Origin: Kribbella pittospori
GTDB lineage: Bacteria > Actinomycetota > Actinomycetes > Propionibacteriales > Kribbellaceae
Direction of reading: 5' to 3'
Assembly: GCF_004331465.1 (NCBI RefSeq)
Contig: NZ_SJKB01000004.1
Span: forward strand, 434,001 to 498,000
DNA length: 64,000 bases
Shown: positions 34,055 to 42,905 of the stretch, piece after piece
How positions within the stretch are numbered: position 1 is the first letter of the stretch
How the letters are laid out: the number at the start of each line of letters is the position of its first letter
Notes under the pieces: generated by a model
Seen by the model: only the letters and a program-made list of their open reading frames with translations
What the model was told of the DNA's origin: nothing
Databases searched by the model: none
Made by a program: the position numbers and the translations under genes

Positions 34055-36099
34055 GCCGCCCCCTCCCGCAACACCCGAACATCCCAAGCCCCCAACTCAA
34101 CCCGCCCCACCAAACCCCCACCCAACACATCAACCATCTCCCCAGGCGCCTCAACCACAACCGCCTCCCCCGACCAGTTGTGCACAAACCACAACCGCTC
34201 CCCCACCCCATTGACCGCAGACAAAGCAGTAACAGCCTCCGGCAACCCACTCCACACACCACTTGTTCTATGGAGTGCAGCAGCCAGAACCGGATCCGGC
34301 ACTGTGCCGACGTAGGTCACCCGACCCTCGCCCCAGCGTTTGGTGGTGATGATCGGGCGTTGGCTCCCGCCGGGATGGTGGTACCAGGCGAGTGGGTCGG
34401 CGTCGTCGATGAGGAGGGTTTCTGCCCAGCGGGTTGCGTGGCCGGGGAGGCCGGTGACGGGGAGGTCGTCGTGGAGGTTTTCGTATTCCTGGTAGTGGAG
34501 GCCGGCCGCCTTGGACAGGCGGGGTGGAGCGGGCTCTGGGCGGGGGCGAGCGTCCGGGTCTGCGTAGGCTGTGCGGGGGCCGAGGATTAGGTGGCCGCCG
34601 GCTCGCGCGTAGTCGGCCAGCAGCTCCAGCTGTTGATCGGACGCGATGTAGAGGGCTGTAACCACAAGGGTTGGGTACTGCGCGGCGAGGGCCGCGGGAT
34701 CGTTGCCTAGGCGCTCGATGGGTAGGACGCCTGGACGTAGGCCGGCGTCCAGGATGCCGGTGTAGAAGGCGTTGACGATCATCCGGTACGACGACCTGTC
34801 CGGCGCACCACCCGGATGCGCGAGTGGCGGTTGGAACTGCAGGGCCCATTCGCTCTCAACCGACCACACGACCGCCACATCCACGTCGGGCCGCAACCCG
34901 ACGATCGACGAGCCGGCTCGGGCCAGCTCGTCGCCGATCACCGCGATCTCGTCGTACACCCGGCCCGGTTGCAGGTCGTGGCCGAGGATTCCGCCCCAGA
35001 ACGTCTCCGCACCGTGGTGGATCGAGTGCCAATGCCAGTACTCGACCATCCGCGCACCACGCGACACGAACCCCCACGCGAGCTGCCGCAACTGACCGTC
35101 GTACGGCGGCCTGTTCTGATGCGAACCACCGATCGACGTCGCATTCGTCTCGGTGACCAAGAACGGCTCCCCACGTGACCCCTGCACGCGATCCGCGGCC
35201 AGATACAGCTCCGCGACACTCCGCCCGATCCACCCGACCTCGAGTCGCGACGGTCGCGCCGGCCGCTCCAACCCGTCCTGCACGTCGACATAAATGTTGC
35301 CCGCCGCAACGTCCAGCCGCGACGTCAACGGTACGTCGGCCACCGCCGGCCGATCGTAGGCCAGACAAGTCGTCACGAACTGCTGCGGCCGCCGCAGCTC
35401 CCGGACCAACTCCGCCTGCCACCCGATGAACTCGGTCGTCCGCTCCGCCTGGAACCGTCGCCAGGCCAGGTCGTACGACGGCGTACTGTTCCCGTCCGGC
35501 CGCCACAACTCGGACCAGTCGCTCAGCCGATGCGACCAGTACGTCAATCCCCAGGCCTCGTTCAACGCATCGACGTCACCATAGGTCGCCCGCAAGCGAG
35601 CAACGAACGCCGAGAACGCCGCCGAGTTGTGCGCGAGCAGCACCCCAGGCTCGTTGTCGACCTGGTAGCCGATCACGGCCGGATGGTCGCGATGCCGCCC
35701 GACGATCCGCCGGATGACCCGCTCCGCATGGAACCGGAACGCCGGTTGCCCGAAGTCCACCTCCTGACGGATCCCCCACGGCACCCGCTCCCCCGTAGGT
35801 CGCTCGGCCGCGATCTCCGGATGAGCCCGCTGCAGCCACGGCGGTACGGCGTACGTCGGAGTCCCCAGTACGACGTCGATCCCCCGCTCACCGGCCGCAT
35901 CGAGCACGGGCAGGATCCACTCGAGGTCGAACACGCCGTCCCGTGGTTCCCAGGTCGACCAGACCGACTCACCGACCCGGATGGCGGTGATACCGGCCGC
36001 CGCCATGAGATCCAGGTCAGTGGCGATCCGATCGCCGACGGCCCGCGGCAGGTATTCGGGGTAGTAGGCCGTCCCGAGCACAACACGTGGCGGCAGCAT
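34051..36099 (-). CDS. GH42 beta-galactosidase
   Basis: 682 residues, the normal GH42 length. It starts near LGTAYYPEYLP and IRVGESVWSTWEPRDG, as GH42 enzymes do. The acid/base Glu is in GYQVDNEPG and the nucleophile Glu in FLVTETNATS. The trimerisation domain (VVWSVESEWALQFQPP) and C-terminal sandwich follow. There is no signal peptide, so it acts in the cytoplasm. No clear ribosome site precedes the ATG. The LacI-type operator at 36131-36144 ends 32 bp upstream. The stop overlaps the GH2 start, so both beta-galactosidases are made together, presumably on galactan or arabinogalactan side-chain oligosaccharides. Confidence 0.95.
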   Translation of the reverse strand: MLPPRVVLGTAYYPEYLPRAVGDRIATDLDLMAAAGITAIRVGESVWSTWEPRDGVFDLEWILPVLDAAGERGIDVVLGTPTYAVPPWLQRAHPEIAAERPTGERVPWGIRQEVDFGQPAFRFHAERVIRRIVGRHRDHPAVIGYQVDNEPGVLLAHNSAAFSAFVARLRATYGDVDALNEAWGLTYWSHRLSDWSELWRPDGNSTPSYDLAWRRFQAERTTEFIGWQAELVRELRRPQQFVTTCLAYDRPAVADVPLTSRLDVAAGNIYVDVQDGLERPARPSRLEVGWIGRSVAELYLAADRVQGSRGEPFLVTETNATSIGGSHQNRPPYDGQLRQLAWGFVSRGARMVEYWHWHSIHHGAETFWGGILGHDLQPGRVYDEIAVIGDELARAGSSIVGLRPDVDVAVVWSVESEWALQFQPPLAHPGGAPDRSSYRMIVNAFYTGILDAGLRPGVLPIERLGNDPAALAAQYPTLVVTALYIASDQQLELLADYARAGGHLILGPRTAYADPDARPRPEPAPPRLSKAAGLHYQEYENLHDDLPVTGLPGHATRWAETLLIDDADPLAWYHHPGGSQRPIITTKRWGEGRVTYVGTVPDPVLAAALHRTSGVWSGLPEAVTALSAVNGVGERLWFVHNWSGEAVVVEAPGEMVDVLGGGLVGRVELGAWDVRVLREGAA

Positions 36100-36130
36100 G
36101 AGTAGACGCTAACTCATGCCGCGATCCCCG

Positions 36131-36144
36131 TGCAATCGTTTGCA
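36131..36144. promoter_or_regulatory. LacI-type operator copy 2
   Basis: TGCAATCGTTTGCA, identical to the copy at 38766-38779 and the reverse complement of 1127-1140, lies 32 bp upstream of the GH42-GH2 operon and just downstream of the lacI gene. Confidence 0.8.
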
Positions 36145-36184
36145 CACAGGAATCCCACACAGCGAATCTCACACAAGGATTCCC
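36144..36184. repeat. three imperfect 13-14-bp direct repeats with an inverted pair
   Basis: CACACAGGAATCC, CACACAGCGAATCT and CACACAAGGATTCC follow one another. The GGAATCC (36149-36155) and GGATTCC (36177-36183) parts are inverted copies. They lie next to the operator upstream of GH42 and may be part of the control region. Confidence 0.6.
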
Positions 36185-36195
36185 CCGCAGGCAGT

Positions 36196-37206
36196 TCAGG
36201 TAGTTCGGATCCGAGCCCGCCGCCGCGCCGGACCGGTGCTGGCCCGGACGACCAGCTCCGGCGTGAGCAGATCCGGCCGCGGCCAGTCGTTCCCGGCGAG
36301 GCGCGTGGCGAGCTGCTCCCAGGCCAACTCCCCCAGCCGCGCCCGCTCATTCCGCAACGATGTCAGCGGCGGCCGTGCGTACGCGGCGATCGGGATGTCG
36401 TCGTACGACGCGACCGACAACTCGGCCGGGACGTCGACGTCGTTGTCGTGCATCCAACTGAGCAGCCCGACGCCGACCAGGTCGTTGAACGTGATTACCG
36501 CGGTCGCGCGACTGCTCAGCACGGTCGGCCCAGCGTCGTACCCGTGGTTCCCGGCCCAGCCGCCGTCCATCTCGTCCAGCGTGACATCGAGCGATCGCGC
36601 CGTACGACGCAACGTCCGGCGACGTTCGCCATCGGACCACGAGGACGCCGGACCGCCGACGTACAAGACTCGTCGGTGGCCTAGACCGGTGAGGTGCTCG
36701 AGCAGCAACCGGCTCGCCGCGCGGTAGTCGATCGCGACCGCGCCCGCGTTCTTCACGGTCCGGTTGATGCAGACAACTGGCACCGGCAGAGCGAGCGCCT
36801 TCTCCAGGCCGCTGCGGGTCAGGCGTGAACTGCAGAGCACGAGCGCACCTGAGTGGTCGACGAGCTCCTCGACGAGCCGCAGCTCCTCGGCCGGATCCTC
36901 GCCACTCTCCCCGATCAACAACCGGTAGCCGCCCGCCCGAGCGGACGCGGCGAGGCCCTTGAGAACCTCGGAGAAGAACGGGTTCGTCAGGTCCGGCACG
37001 GTCACGCCGACCGTCAACGGACGGCCCAGTTTGAACTCCTGCGCCCGCTTGTCGGCGCGATAGCCCAACTCCCCGGCCACCGCGCGCACATGCGCGACCA
37101 CTTCAGGAGAGATCAGGTCGGAACCGTTCAGCGCCCGCGACACCGTCGACACCGACGTGCCCGCCTCGCGCGCCACGTCGATCAGCCGAACCCGCTCCGC
37201 CACCAC
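36196..37206 (-). CDS. LacI-family transcriptional regulator 1
   Basis: 336 residues, GTG start with GAGGTGA upstream. The N-terminal HTH reads IDVAREAGTSVSTVSRALNG and the hinge helix HVRAVAGELGYRADKRAQEF. Residues 65-325 form the periplasmic-binding-like effector domain (VGVTVPDLTNPFFSEVLKG, HLTGLGHRRVLYVGGP, ITFNDLVGVGLLSWM, LSVASYDDIPIA). It lies between the GH28 gene at 37238 and the GH42-GH2 operon, all on the minus strand. The 14-bp palindrome repeated at three control regions, two of them beside this gene, is its most likely operator. It would release on binding a sugar inducer. Pairing of regulator and site is inference. Confidence 0.93.
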   Translation of the reverse strand: MVAERVRLIDVAREAGTSVSTVSRALNGSDLISPEVVAHVRAVAGELGYRADKRAQEFKLGRPLTVGVTVPDLTNPFFSEVLKGLAASARAGGYRLLIGESGEDPAEELRLVEELVDHSGALVLCSSRLTRSGLEKALALPVPVVCINRTVKNAGAVAIDYRAASRLLLEHLTGLGHRRVLYVGGPASSWSDGERRRTLRRTARSLDVTLDEMDGGWAGNHGYDAGPTVLSSRATAVITFNDLVGVGLLSWMHDNDVDVPAELSVASYDDIPIAAYARPPLTSLRNERARLGELAWEQLATRLAGNDWPRPDLLTPELVVRASTGPARRRARIRTT

Positions 37207-37237
37207 TCACCTCTCACCTCTGCGGGGCGGGGTTTGG

Positions 37238-38638
37238 TCACCCCACCCTCGTGCCCGCGATCCAGACGTTCCGGATCGTCACATCGTCGGCGTACTGTAC
37301 GACAGCTTCCGCCGCGACCTGGTCGAACTTGCTGTTCGTGACCGCCACGGCACGAATCCGCTGTGTCTCTGCTCCTACCATGCGATACGCCCGTTCGGCC
37401 CGGGCCACCCGGACCCGGTCGAACCGGATGTCGCGGACGTCGGGGAACAGCGACTGGTCGCCACCACCGGAGTAGCTGAAGGTGATCTCGAGGGGACGAT
37501 ACATCCACGCACGGGAGTCGACGTCGGACAAGTCCACGTTGCGTACATACCCGCCGCGGGTCGAGGTCGACTTCACGCACAGCACCCACTGGACGTACGC
37601 CTCCTCCGCGGCCGGGTCGGCCGGAATGTTCAGGCGGCGTACCCAGACGTCCTCGATCCCGCCGCTCATCTCGCTGCCGATCGCGACCGCGGCACCGCCG
37701 CTGACGAAGGTGCAGTCCTCGATCAGGATCCCGCGCGAGGGCAGACCGAGCCGCCGGCCGTCGGCGTCCCGGCCGGACTTGATCGCGATGCAGTCGTCGT
37801 GCGTCTCGAACGTGCAGTCGCGGATCAGGACGTCCGTACACGACTCCGGGTCGCAGCCGTCGCCGTTCGGGCCGAGGTTGCGCACAGTCACGCCCTGGAC
37901 GGTGACGTTGTGGCACTCCAGCGGATGGATCGTCCACATCGGCGAATTGAGGACGGTCACACCCTCGATCAGCACGTTCGTGCACCGGAAGGGCTGGATG
38001 AAGCTCGGCCGCAGGTAGTGACCGGCACCGAAGACGCGCTCCTCGACCGGGACCTGCTCGTTGTTCATCCGCTCCAGCTCGCCCCAGTCCTCGCGCTGGT
38101 TCGGCAGGCCGGTGTGCCAGCCGTACTGGCCACTGCCGATCAGGTACCACCAGTGCTCGTTGTCGCCGGCGCCGTCGAGGACACCCTCGCCGGTGATGCC
38201 GATGTCGGTCTGGCCCTCGGCGCGGATGAGCGACGAGTAGTTGTAGACCTCCACGCTCTGCCACCGGGTCCGGACGACGGGCAGGTAGTCGGCCGGATCG
38301 GTGCTGAACCGGAGAGTCGAACCAAGCTGCAAATGCAGGTCCACGCGGCTCAGCATCTGGATCGCTCCGGTCTGCCAGACACCGGGAGGTACGACGACGT
38401 GACCGCCGCCGGACTCGTGACAGGCCCGGATCGCCGCGTTGATCCCGGCGGTCGCGTCCTCCGGCGTCGCGCCGTACGCCGTGATCGGGAACCACGCGTC
38501 GCGGAACCGCGGCGGCGAGATCCGCGCCCGGAGGGCCTGCTCAGGGCCGGCACCCGACGCGAGCGCGGGAACTCCGATGCCTGCAGCAACTACCCCGCCG
38601 AGGCCGGCGCCGAGGATCTGACGGCGAGTGGGATGCAT
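37238..38638 (-). CDS. GH28 polygalacturonase-family enzyme 1, Tat-exported
   Basis: 466 residues from ATG 38638 (GGAAGG upstream). MHPTRRQILGAG is a twin-arginine signal. The beta-helix core carries the GH28 blocks: NLGPNGDGCDPESC (first Asp), THDDCIAIKSG (Asp pair), AAVAIGSEMSGG, and VLCVKST in place of the usual R-I-K. These enzymes hydrolyse alpha-galacturonide links in pectin. Compared with the paralogs it has an extra segment near residue 170 (YLIGSGQYGWHTGLPNQRED). It is divergent from GH28 enzyme 2, with the operator at 38766-38779 between them. Replacement of the R-I-K block suggests altered specificity. Confidence 0.92.
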   Translation of the reverse strand: MHPTRRQILGAGLGGVVAAGIGVPALASGAGPEQALRARISPPRFRDAWFPITAYGATPEDATAGINAAIRACHESGGGHVVVPPGVWQTGAIQMLSRVDLHLQLGSTLRFSTDPADYLPVVRTRWQSVEVYNYSSLIRAEGQTDIGITGEGVLDGAGDNEHWWYLIGSGQYGWHTGLPNQREDWGELERMNNEQVPVEERVFGAGHYLRPSFIQPFRCTNVLIEGVTVLNSPMWTIHPLECHNVTVQGVTVRNLGPNGDGCDPESCTDVLIRDCTFETHDDCIAIKSGRDADGRRLGLPSRGILIEDCTFVSGGAAVAIGSEMSGGIEDVWVRRLNIPADPAAEEAYVQWVLCVKSTSTRGGYVRNVDLSDVDSRAWMYRPLEITFSYSGGGDQSLFPDVRDIRFDRVRVARAERAYRMVGAETQRIRAVAVTNSKFDQVAAEAVVQYADDVTIRNVWIAGTRVG

Positions 38639-38765
38639 GGGCGGCACCTTCCGATCGAGCTGGGCGGGCAAACCTTTGCCCGCAAGTATCCAAGAGATTC
38701 CGGGCCGGTCAAGAGTTCGTCCACGCCAGCCGTTGACAGCGCGGGCCGACGACGGCACGATCGAT

Positions 38766-38779
38766 TGCAATCGTTTGCA
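38766..38779. promoter_or_regulatory. LacI-type operator copy 3
   Basis: TGCAATCGTTTGCA lies between the divergent GH28 genes starting at 38638 and 38809, placed to control both. It is preceded by a T-G-rich flank and is an exact match to copy 2. Confidence 0.8.
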
Positions 38780-38808
38780 CTCTGCATTGCCTGTCGAGGA
38801 GGCTGAGC

Positions 38809-40200
38809 ATGTCCGCCCCAGTTCGTCGCCGTACTCTCCTGTTGGCCAGCGGAGCTCTTGCGATCGTCGGCGGAGGTACCGCCCCGGCCGCCGCCGGCCG
38901 ACCATCACCCGATTCCCAGGTGGACGCCATCCTGCGCCGGATCCGGCCACCGCGGTTCCGCGATCGCTGGTACGACGTGACCGACTTCGGCGCGGTCGGC
39001 GACGACGCGACCGACTGTACGGCGGCGATCCGGGCCGCCATCGAGACGTGTCACAAGCACGGCGGCGGTCACGTCGTCGTACCGGCCGGCATCTTCCGGA
39101 CCGGTGCCGTCCACCTGCTCAGTCGCGTCGACCTGCACTTGGCGGCCGGTTCGAGGTTGGCGTTCAGCCAGGACCCGGCGGCGTACCTGCCCGTGGTGGC
39201 GACCCGCTACGAGGGGACGGAGTGCTACAACTACTCCCCCTTCGTCTACGCGTACGGACAGCGCGACATCGCGGTCACCGGCAGCGGTGTCCTCGACGGT
39301 CGGGCCGACGACACGCACTGGTGGGACTGGACCGGTGGGCCGCCGCCGAACGAGTCGCCCGACAAGACGCTGCTCATCCAGATGGCGGCGGACGGCGTAC
39401 CGGTGAAGGAGCGGGTGTTCGGCGCCGGGCACTATCTCCGGCCGAACCTGCTCCAGTTCAACCGCTGCACGAACGTGCTGCTCGACGGCATCACGGTCAA
39501 GGACTCACCGATGTGGAACCTCCACCCGGTGCTGTGCCGCAACGTCACCATCCGGGACGTGGTCGTCGACAGCCCGAACGGGCCGAACAACGACGGCATC
39601 GACCCCGAGTCGTGCACCGACGTCCTGATCGAGGGCTGCACGATCTCCACCGGCGACGACTGCATCGCGTTCAAGTCCGGCAAGGACGCCGACGGCCGGC
39701 GGGTGAACGTGCCGACCCGGTACGCCGTCGTCCGCAACTGCGAGATGGCCGACGGGAACGGCGGCGTGACGGCCGGCAGCGAGACCAGCGGCGGCATCAT
39801 GGACATCTTCGTCCGCGACTGCACGATGAGCAGCCCGCGGCTGGAACGCGCGATCCGGATCAAGAGCAACCCCGACCGCGGCGGCACGATCGCGAACATC
39901 GACGTACGCCGGGTGACGGTCGGGCAGGCCGCGGACTCGGTGATCGAGATCGTGCTCAACTACGCCAACGTCACCACCGGCGCCTACCCGCCGGACGTGC
40001 ACGGCATCAGCATCAGCCAACTCACAGCCGCCGCGGCGCCTCGCGCGCTGAACCTGCTCGGCCTGCCCGACGACCCGCTCCGCGACATCCGGCTGCACGA
40101 CTGCCGCTTCGACGCGATGAGCGAGGAGAACGTGATCCAGGACGTCGAAGGGCTGCGACTCGACCAGGTCTGGATCAACGGCACCCGCGTGGACAACTGA
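38809..40200 (+). CDS. GH28 polygalacturonase-family enzyme 2, secreted
   Basis: 463 residues. MSAPVRRRTLLLASGALAIV looks like a Tat or Sec signal. GH28 blocks: PNGPNNDGIDPESC, STGDDCIAFKSGKDADGRR, GGVTAGSETSGG and RAIRIKSNPDRGG, so all catalytic Asp residues and the R-I-K block are intact. It hydrolyses galacturonide bonds outside the cell. It is first in a run of three GH28 genes on the plus strand (13-bp gap, then a GTGA overlap) controlled from the operator copy at 38766. Confidence 0.94.
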   Translation: MSAPVRRRTLLLASGALAIVGGGTAPAAAGRPSPDSQVDAILRRIRPPRFRDRWYDVTDFGAVGDDATDCTAAIRAAIETCHKHGGGHVVVPAGIFRTGAVHLLSRVDLHLAAGSRLAFSQDPAAYLPVVATRYEGTECYNYSPFVYAYGQRDIAVTGSGVLDGRADDTHWWDWTGGPPPNESPDKTLLIQMAADGVPVKERVFGAGHYLRPNLLQFNRCTNVLLDGITVKDSPMWNLHPVLCRNVTIRDVVVDSPNGPNNDGIDPESCTDVLIEGCTISTGDDCIAFKSGKDADGRRVNVPTRYAVVRNCEMADGNGGVTAGSETSGGIMDIFVRDCTMSSPRLERAIRIKSNPDRGGTIANIDVRRVTVGQAADSVIEIVLNYANVTTGAYPPDVHGISISQLTAAAAPRALNLLGLPDDPLRDIRLHDCRFDAMSEENVIQDVEGLRLDQVWINGTRVDN

Positions 40201-40212
40201 AGGAGCCTCTCG

Positions 40213-41619
40213 ATGGACAAGCTCAGCCGCAAGAACTTCCTCAGACTCGGCGCCGGAGCCGCACTCGCACCGACCGGCGCGGCCTTCCTCGGCGTTGGTG
40301 AGGCAGCAGCCGCACCCGACACCGGTCCCGGCTGGGGTCACGTCGGCGACATCCTCCGCAACACCCGCCCTCCCCGCTTCCGTCCCCGCGACTTCCTGAT
40401 CACCACCTACGGCGCGATCGCGGACGGCACGACCGACGCGACCGCTGCCATCGCGAAGGGGATCGACGCGTGTCACCGCTCCGGCGGCGGACGAGTCGTC
40501 GTACCGGCCGGAACCTTCAGCACCGGCGCGATCCATCTGCAGTCCAACGTCAACCTGCACGTGTCGGACGGCGCGACGCTGCTGTTCAGCACCGATCCGG
40601 CCCAGTACCTGCCGGTCGTGCTGACCCGCTTCGAGGGCGCCGAGTGCATGAACTACTCGCCGCTCATCTACGCCCGCGACTGCGAGAACATCGCCGTCAC
40701 CGGCACCGGCACGCTCGACGGCGGCGCGACCTGGGACGACTGGTGGTCCTGGGTCGGTCCGTCGAGCCCGGACGCGCAGGCACTGCAGCAGATGGCCGAG
40801 GACGGCGTACCGGTGAAGGATCGCGTGTTCGGCGCCGGCCACTTCCTGCGCGCGGCGTTCATCGAGACCCAGTCCTGCCGCAACGTGCTGATCGAGGACG
40901 TGACGATCCTGCGGTCGCCGTTCTGGGAGATCCACCCGGTGCTGTCGCGCAACATCAGGGTGCGCGGCGTCCACATCGACAGCCGCGGACCGAACAACGA
41001 CGGCATCGACCCGGAGTCCTCGCAGTACGTCGTGATCCAGGACTGCGTGCTGGACTGCGGCGACGACTGCATCGCGATCAAGTCCGGCCGCGGCGCCGAC
41101 GGCCTGCGGGTGAACGTGCCGTCGGAGAACATCCTGATCGAGAACTGCACGCTGAACATCCGGTACGGCGCGATCACGATCGGCAGCGAGATGACCGGTG
41201 GAGTGCGCAACGTGTTCGTCCGCAACTGCACGATCGGCAGCCCGAACCTGTACTTCGGTCTCTACATCAAGACCAACTCGGTCCGCGGTGGCTACGCCGA
41301 GAACATCTATCTGGACAACCTGCAGATCTCCAACCTCACCAAAGAGGTGGTCTCCTGCAACTTCTACCGCAGCGAGGGCGACACCGGTCCGCTCACCCCG
41401 AGGGTGCGCAACGTCGAACTGCGCAACATCACCGTCGGCCATGCCCGCAACGCCTTCTCGATGTTCGGCTACCCGCGCTCACCGATCCAGGGCTTCCGGC
41501 TGATCGACTGCACGTTCACCAGCATCGACGACGTGAGCGAGATCCAGGACGTCGACATGTCGTTCCGCAACTTCACGGTCAACGGCAAGAAGATCACCGA
41601 CCCGGCGCAACTGCTGTGA
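40213..41619 (+). CDS. GH28 polygalacturonase-family enzyme 3, secreted
   Basis: 468 residues. MDKLSRKNFLRLGAGAALAP has an R-K-x-F-L Tat-like signal. Blocks: RGPNNDGIDPESS, DCGDDCIAIKSGRGADG, GAITIGSEMTGG and LYIKTNSVRGG (Y-I-K-T in place of R-I-K). It is closer to enzyme 4 than to enzyme 2, with shared QISNLTKEVV and SEGDTGPLTP text. The Y-I-K-T change is shared with enzyme 4 and suggests that the pair work on an ordinary or decorated galacturonan end different from enzyme 2. That is inference. Confidence 0.93.
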   Translation: MDKLSRKNFLRLGAGAALAPTGAAFLGVGEAAAAPDTGPGWGHVGDILRNTRPPRFRPRDFLITTYGAIADGTTDATAAIAKGIDACHRSGGGRVVVPAGTFSTGAIHLQSNVNLHVSDGATLLFSTDPAQYLPVVLTRFEGAECMNYSPLIYARDCENIAVTGTGTLDGGATWDDWWSWVGPSSPDAQALQQMAEDGVPVKDRVFGAGHFLRAAFIETQSCRNVLIEDVTILRSPFWEIHPVLSRNIRVRGVHIDSRGPNNDGIDPESSQYVVIQDCVLDCGDDCIAIKSGRGADGLRVNVPSENILIENCTLNIRYGAITIGSEMTGGVRNVFVRNCTIGSPNLYFGLYIKTNSVRGGYAENIYLDNLQISNLTKEVVSCNFYRSEGDTGPLTPRVRNVELRNITVGHARNAFSMFGYPRSPIQGFRLIDCTFTSIDDVSEIQDVDMSFRNFTVNGKKITDPAQLL

Positions 41620-42902
41620 CGGACGGCTGGTCGGACGCCGACCGCATCCTGGCCGACGTCCGACCACCTGTATTCCCAGATCACGACTTCCCGATCACCG
41701 AGTACGGCGCAACGCCGGAGCACGCGACCGCCGGCCTCGCGCACGCCATCCGCGCGTGTCACGAGTCCGGCGGCGGCCGGGTCGTCGTACCTCCCGGGGT
41801 ATGGCACACCGGCGCGATCCACCTGCGTTCAAGGGTGAATCTCCATGTGTCCGAGGGCGCGACGCTTCGCTTCAGCACCGACCCGGCGCACTACCTCCCG
41901 GTCGTCAAGACCCGGTACGAAGGGCTCGAGGTCTACAACTACTCGCCGCTGATCTACGCCAACGGATGCACCGACATCGCGATCACCGGCACGGGCACGC
42001 TCGACGGCCAGGCCGGCTGGGACAACTGGTGGGGCTGGTTCCACACCTGCGACGAGGACTTCGGGCAACTCCGCCAGCAGGCGGCGTTCGGCATCCCCGT
42101 GACGGAGCGGGTGTACGGCGCCGGGCACCATCTGCGGTCGAGCTTCATCCAGCCGTACGAGTGCACGAACGTGCTGATCGAAGGCGTAACGATCGTCCGG
42201 TCGCCGTTCTGGCAGGTCCATCCGGTGCTGTGCCGGAACGTGACCATCCAGGACGTCGTCATCGACAGCCAGGGTCCGAACAACGACGGCGTCGACCTCG
42301 AGTCGTGCCGCTCGGTGGTGATCCGCGGCTGCACGTTCGACGCCGGCGACGACTGCATCGCGCTCAAGTCCGGCCGGGAGGCGGACGGCCTGCTGGTGAA
42401 CGTTCCGACGGAGGACGTCCTGATCGAGCAGTGCGTGATGCGGGTCAAGTACGGCGCGATCACGCTCGGGTCGGACCTGACCGGCGGGATCCGGAACGTG
42501 TTCGTCCGCGACTGCACGATCGGCGGTCCGAGCCTGTACTTCGGTCTGTACATCAAGACCAACGCGATCCGCGGGGGCTTCGCGGAGAACGTCTATCTGA
42601 AGGACCTGACGATCTCCAACCTCACCAAGGAGGTTGTCCAGTGCAACTTCTTCCGCGGAGAAGGTGACAGCGGGCCCCTCACGCCGTACGTGCGCAACGT
42701 GGAGCTGCGCGGCATCAAGGTCGAGCGGGCTCGCAACGCCTTGATGCTGCGCGGCTACCGGCGTTCGCCGATCCAGGACTTCCGGCTGATCGACTGCGAC
42801 TTCACCGTCGACGCGCCCAGCACCGTCCAGCACGCGGCGCTGAGCTTCGACAACGTCTCCGTCAACGGTCACCCGATCACCGACGTCCACCAGCTCCGCT
42901 GA
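41616..42902 (+). CDS. GH28-family enzyme 4, no signal peptide (cytoplasmic)
   Basis: 428 residues from GTG 41616, which overlaps the stop of enzyme 3 (GTGA). A much longer in-frame upstream reading runs across the enzyme 3 gene and is not real. It starts directly with the helix (TDGWSDADRILADVRPPVF) and has no hydrophobic leader. Blocks: QGPNNDGVDLESC, DAGDDCIALKSGREADG, AITLGSDLTGG and LYIKTNAIRGG. It is closely similar to enzyme 3 along the whole length. A cytoplasmic GH28 would act on imported oligogalacturonides, likely as an exo-enzyme, by inference. Confidence 0.92.
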   Translation: MTDGWSDADRILADVRPPVFPDHDFPITEYGATPEHATAGLAHAIRACHESGGGRVVVPPGVWHTGAIHLRSRVNLHVSEGATLRFSTDPAHYLPVVKTRYEGLEVYNYSPLIYANGCTDIAITGTGTLDGQAGWDNWWGWFHTCDEDFGQLRQQAAFGIPVTERVYGAGHHLRSSFIQPYECTNVLIEGVTIVRSPFWQVHPVLCRNVTIQDVVIDSQGPNNDGVDLESCRSVVIRGCTFDAGDDCIALKSGREADGLLVNVPTEDVLIEQCVMRVKYGAITLGSDLTGGIRNVFVRDCTIGGPSLYFGLYIKTNAIRGGFAENVYLKDLTISNLTKEVVQCNFFRGEGDSGPLTPYVRNVELRGIKVERARNALMLRGYRRSPIQDFRLIDCDFTVDAPSTVQHAALSFDNVSVNGHPITDVHQLR

Positions 42903-42905
42903 CCC

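Noticed and set aside
30713..36099. A lactose-utilisation operon
   Set aside because: GH2 and GH42 with lacI could suggest lactose, but there is no lactose transporter, and the same operator also controls GH28 and SGNH genes, so galactan or pectin is more likely.
40470..42902. An 810-codon reading that would join to GH28 enzyme 4
   Set aside because: Its first half overlaps GH28 enzyme 3 in another frame. The GTGA overlap at 41616 gives the proper start.
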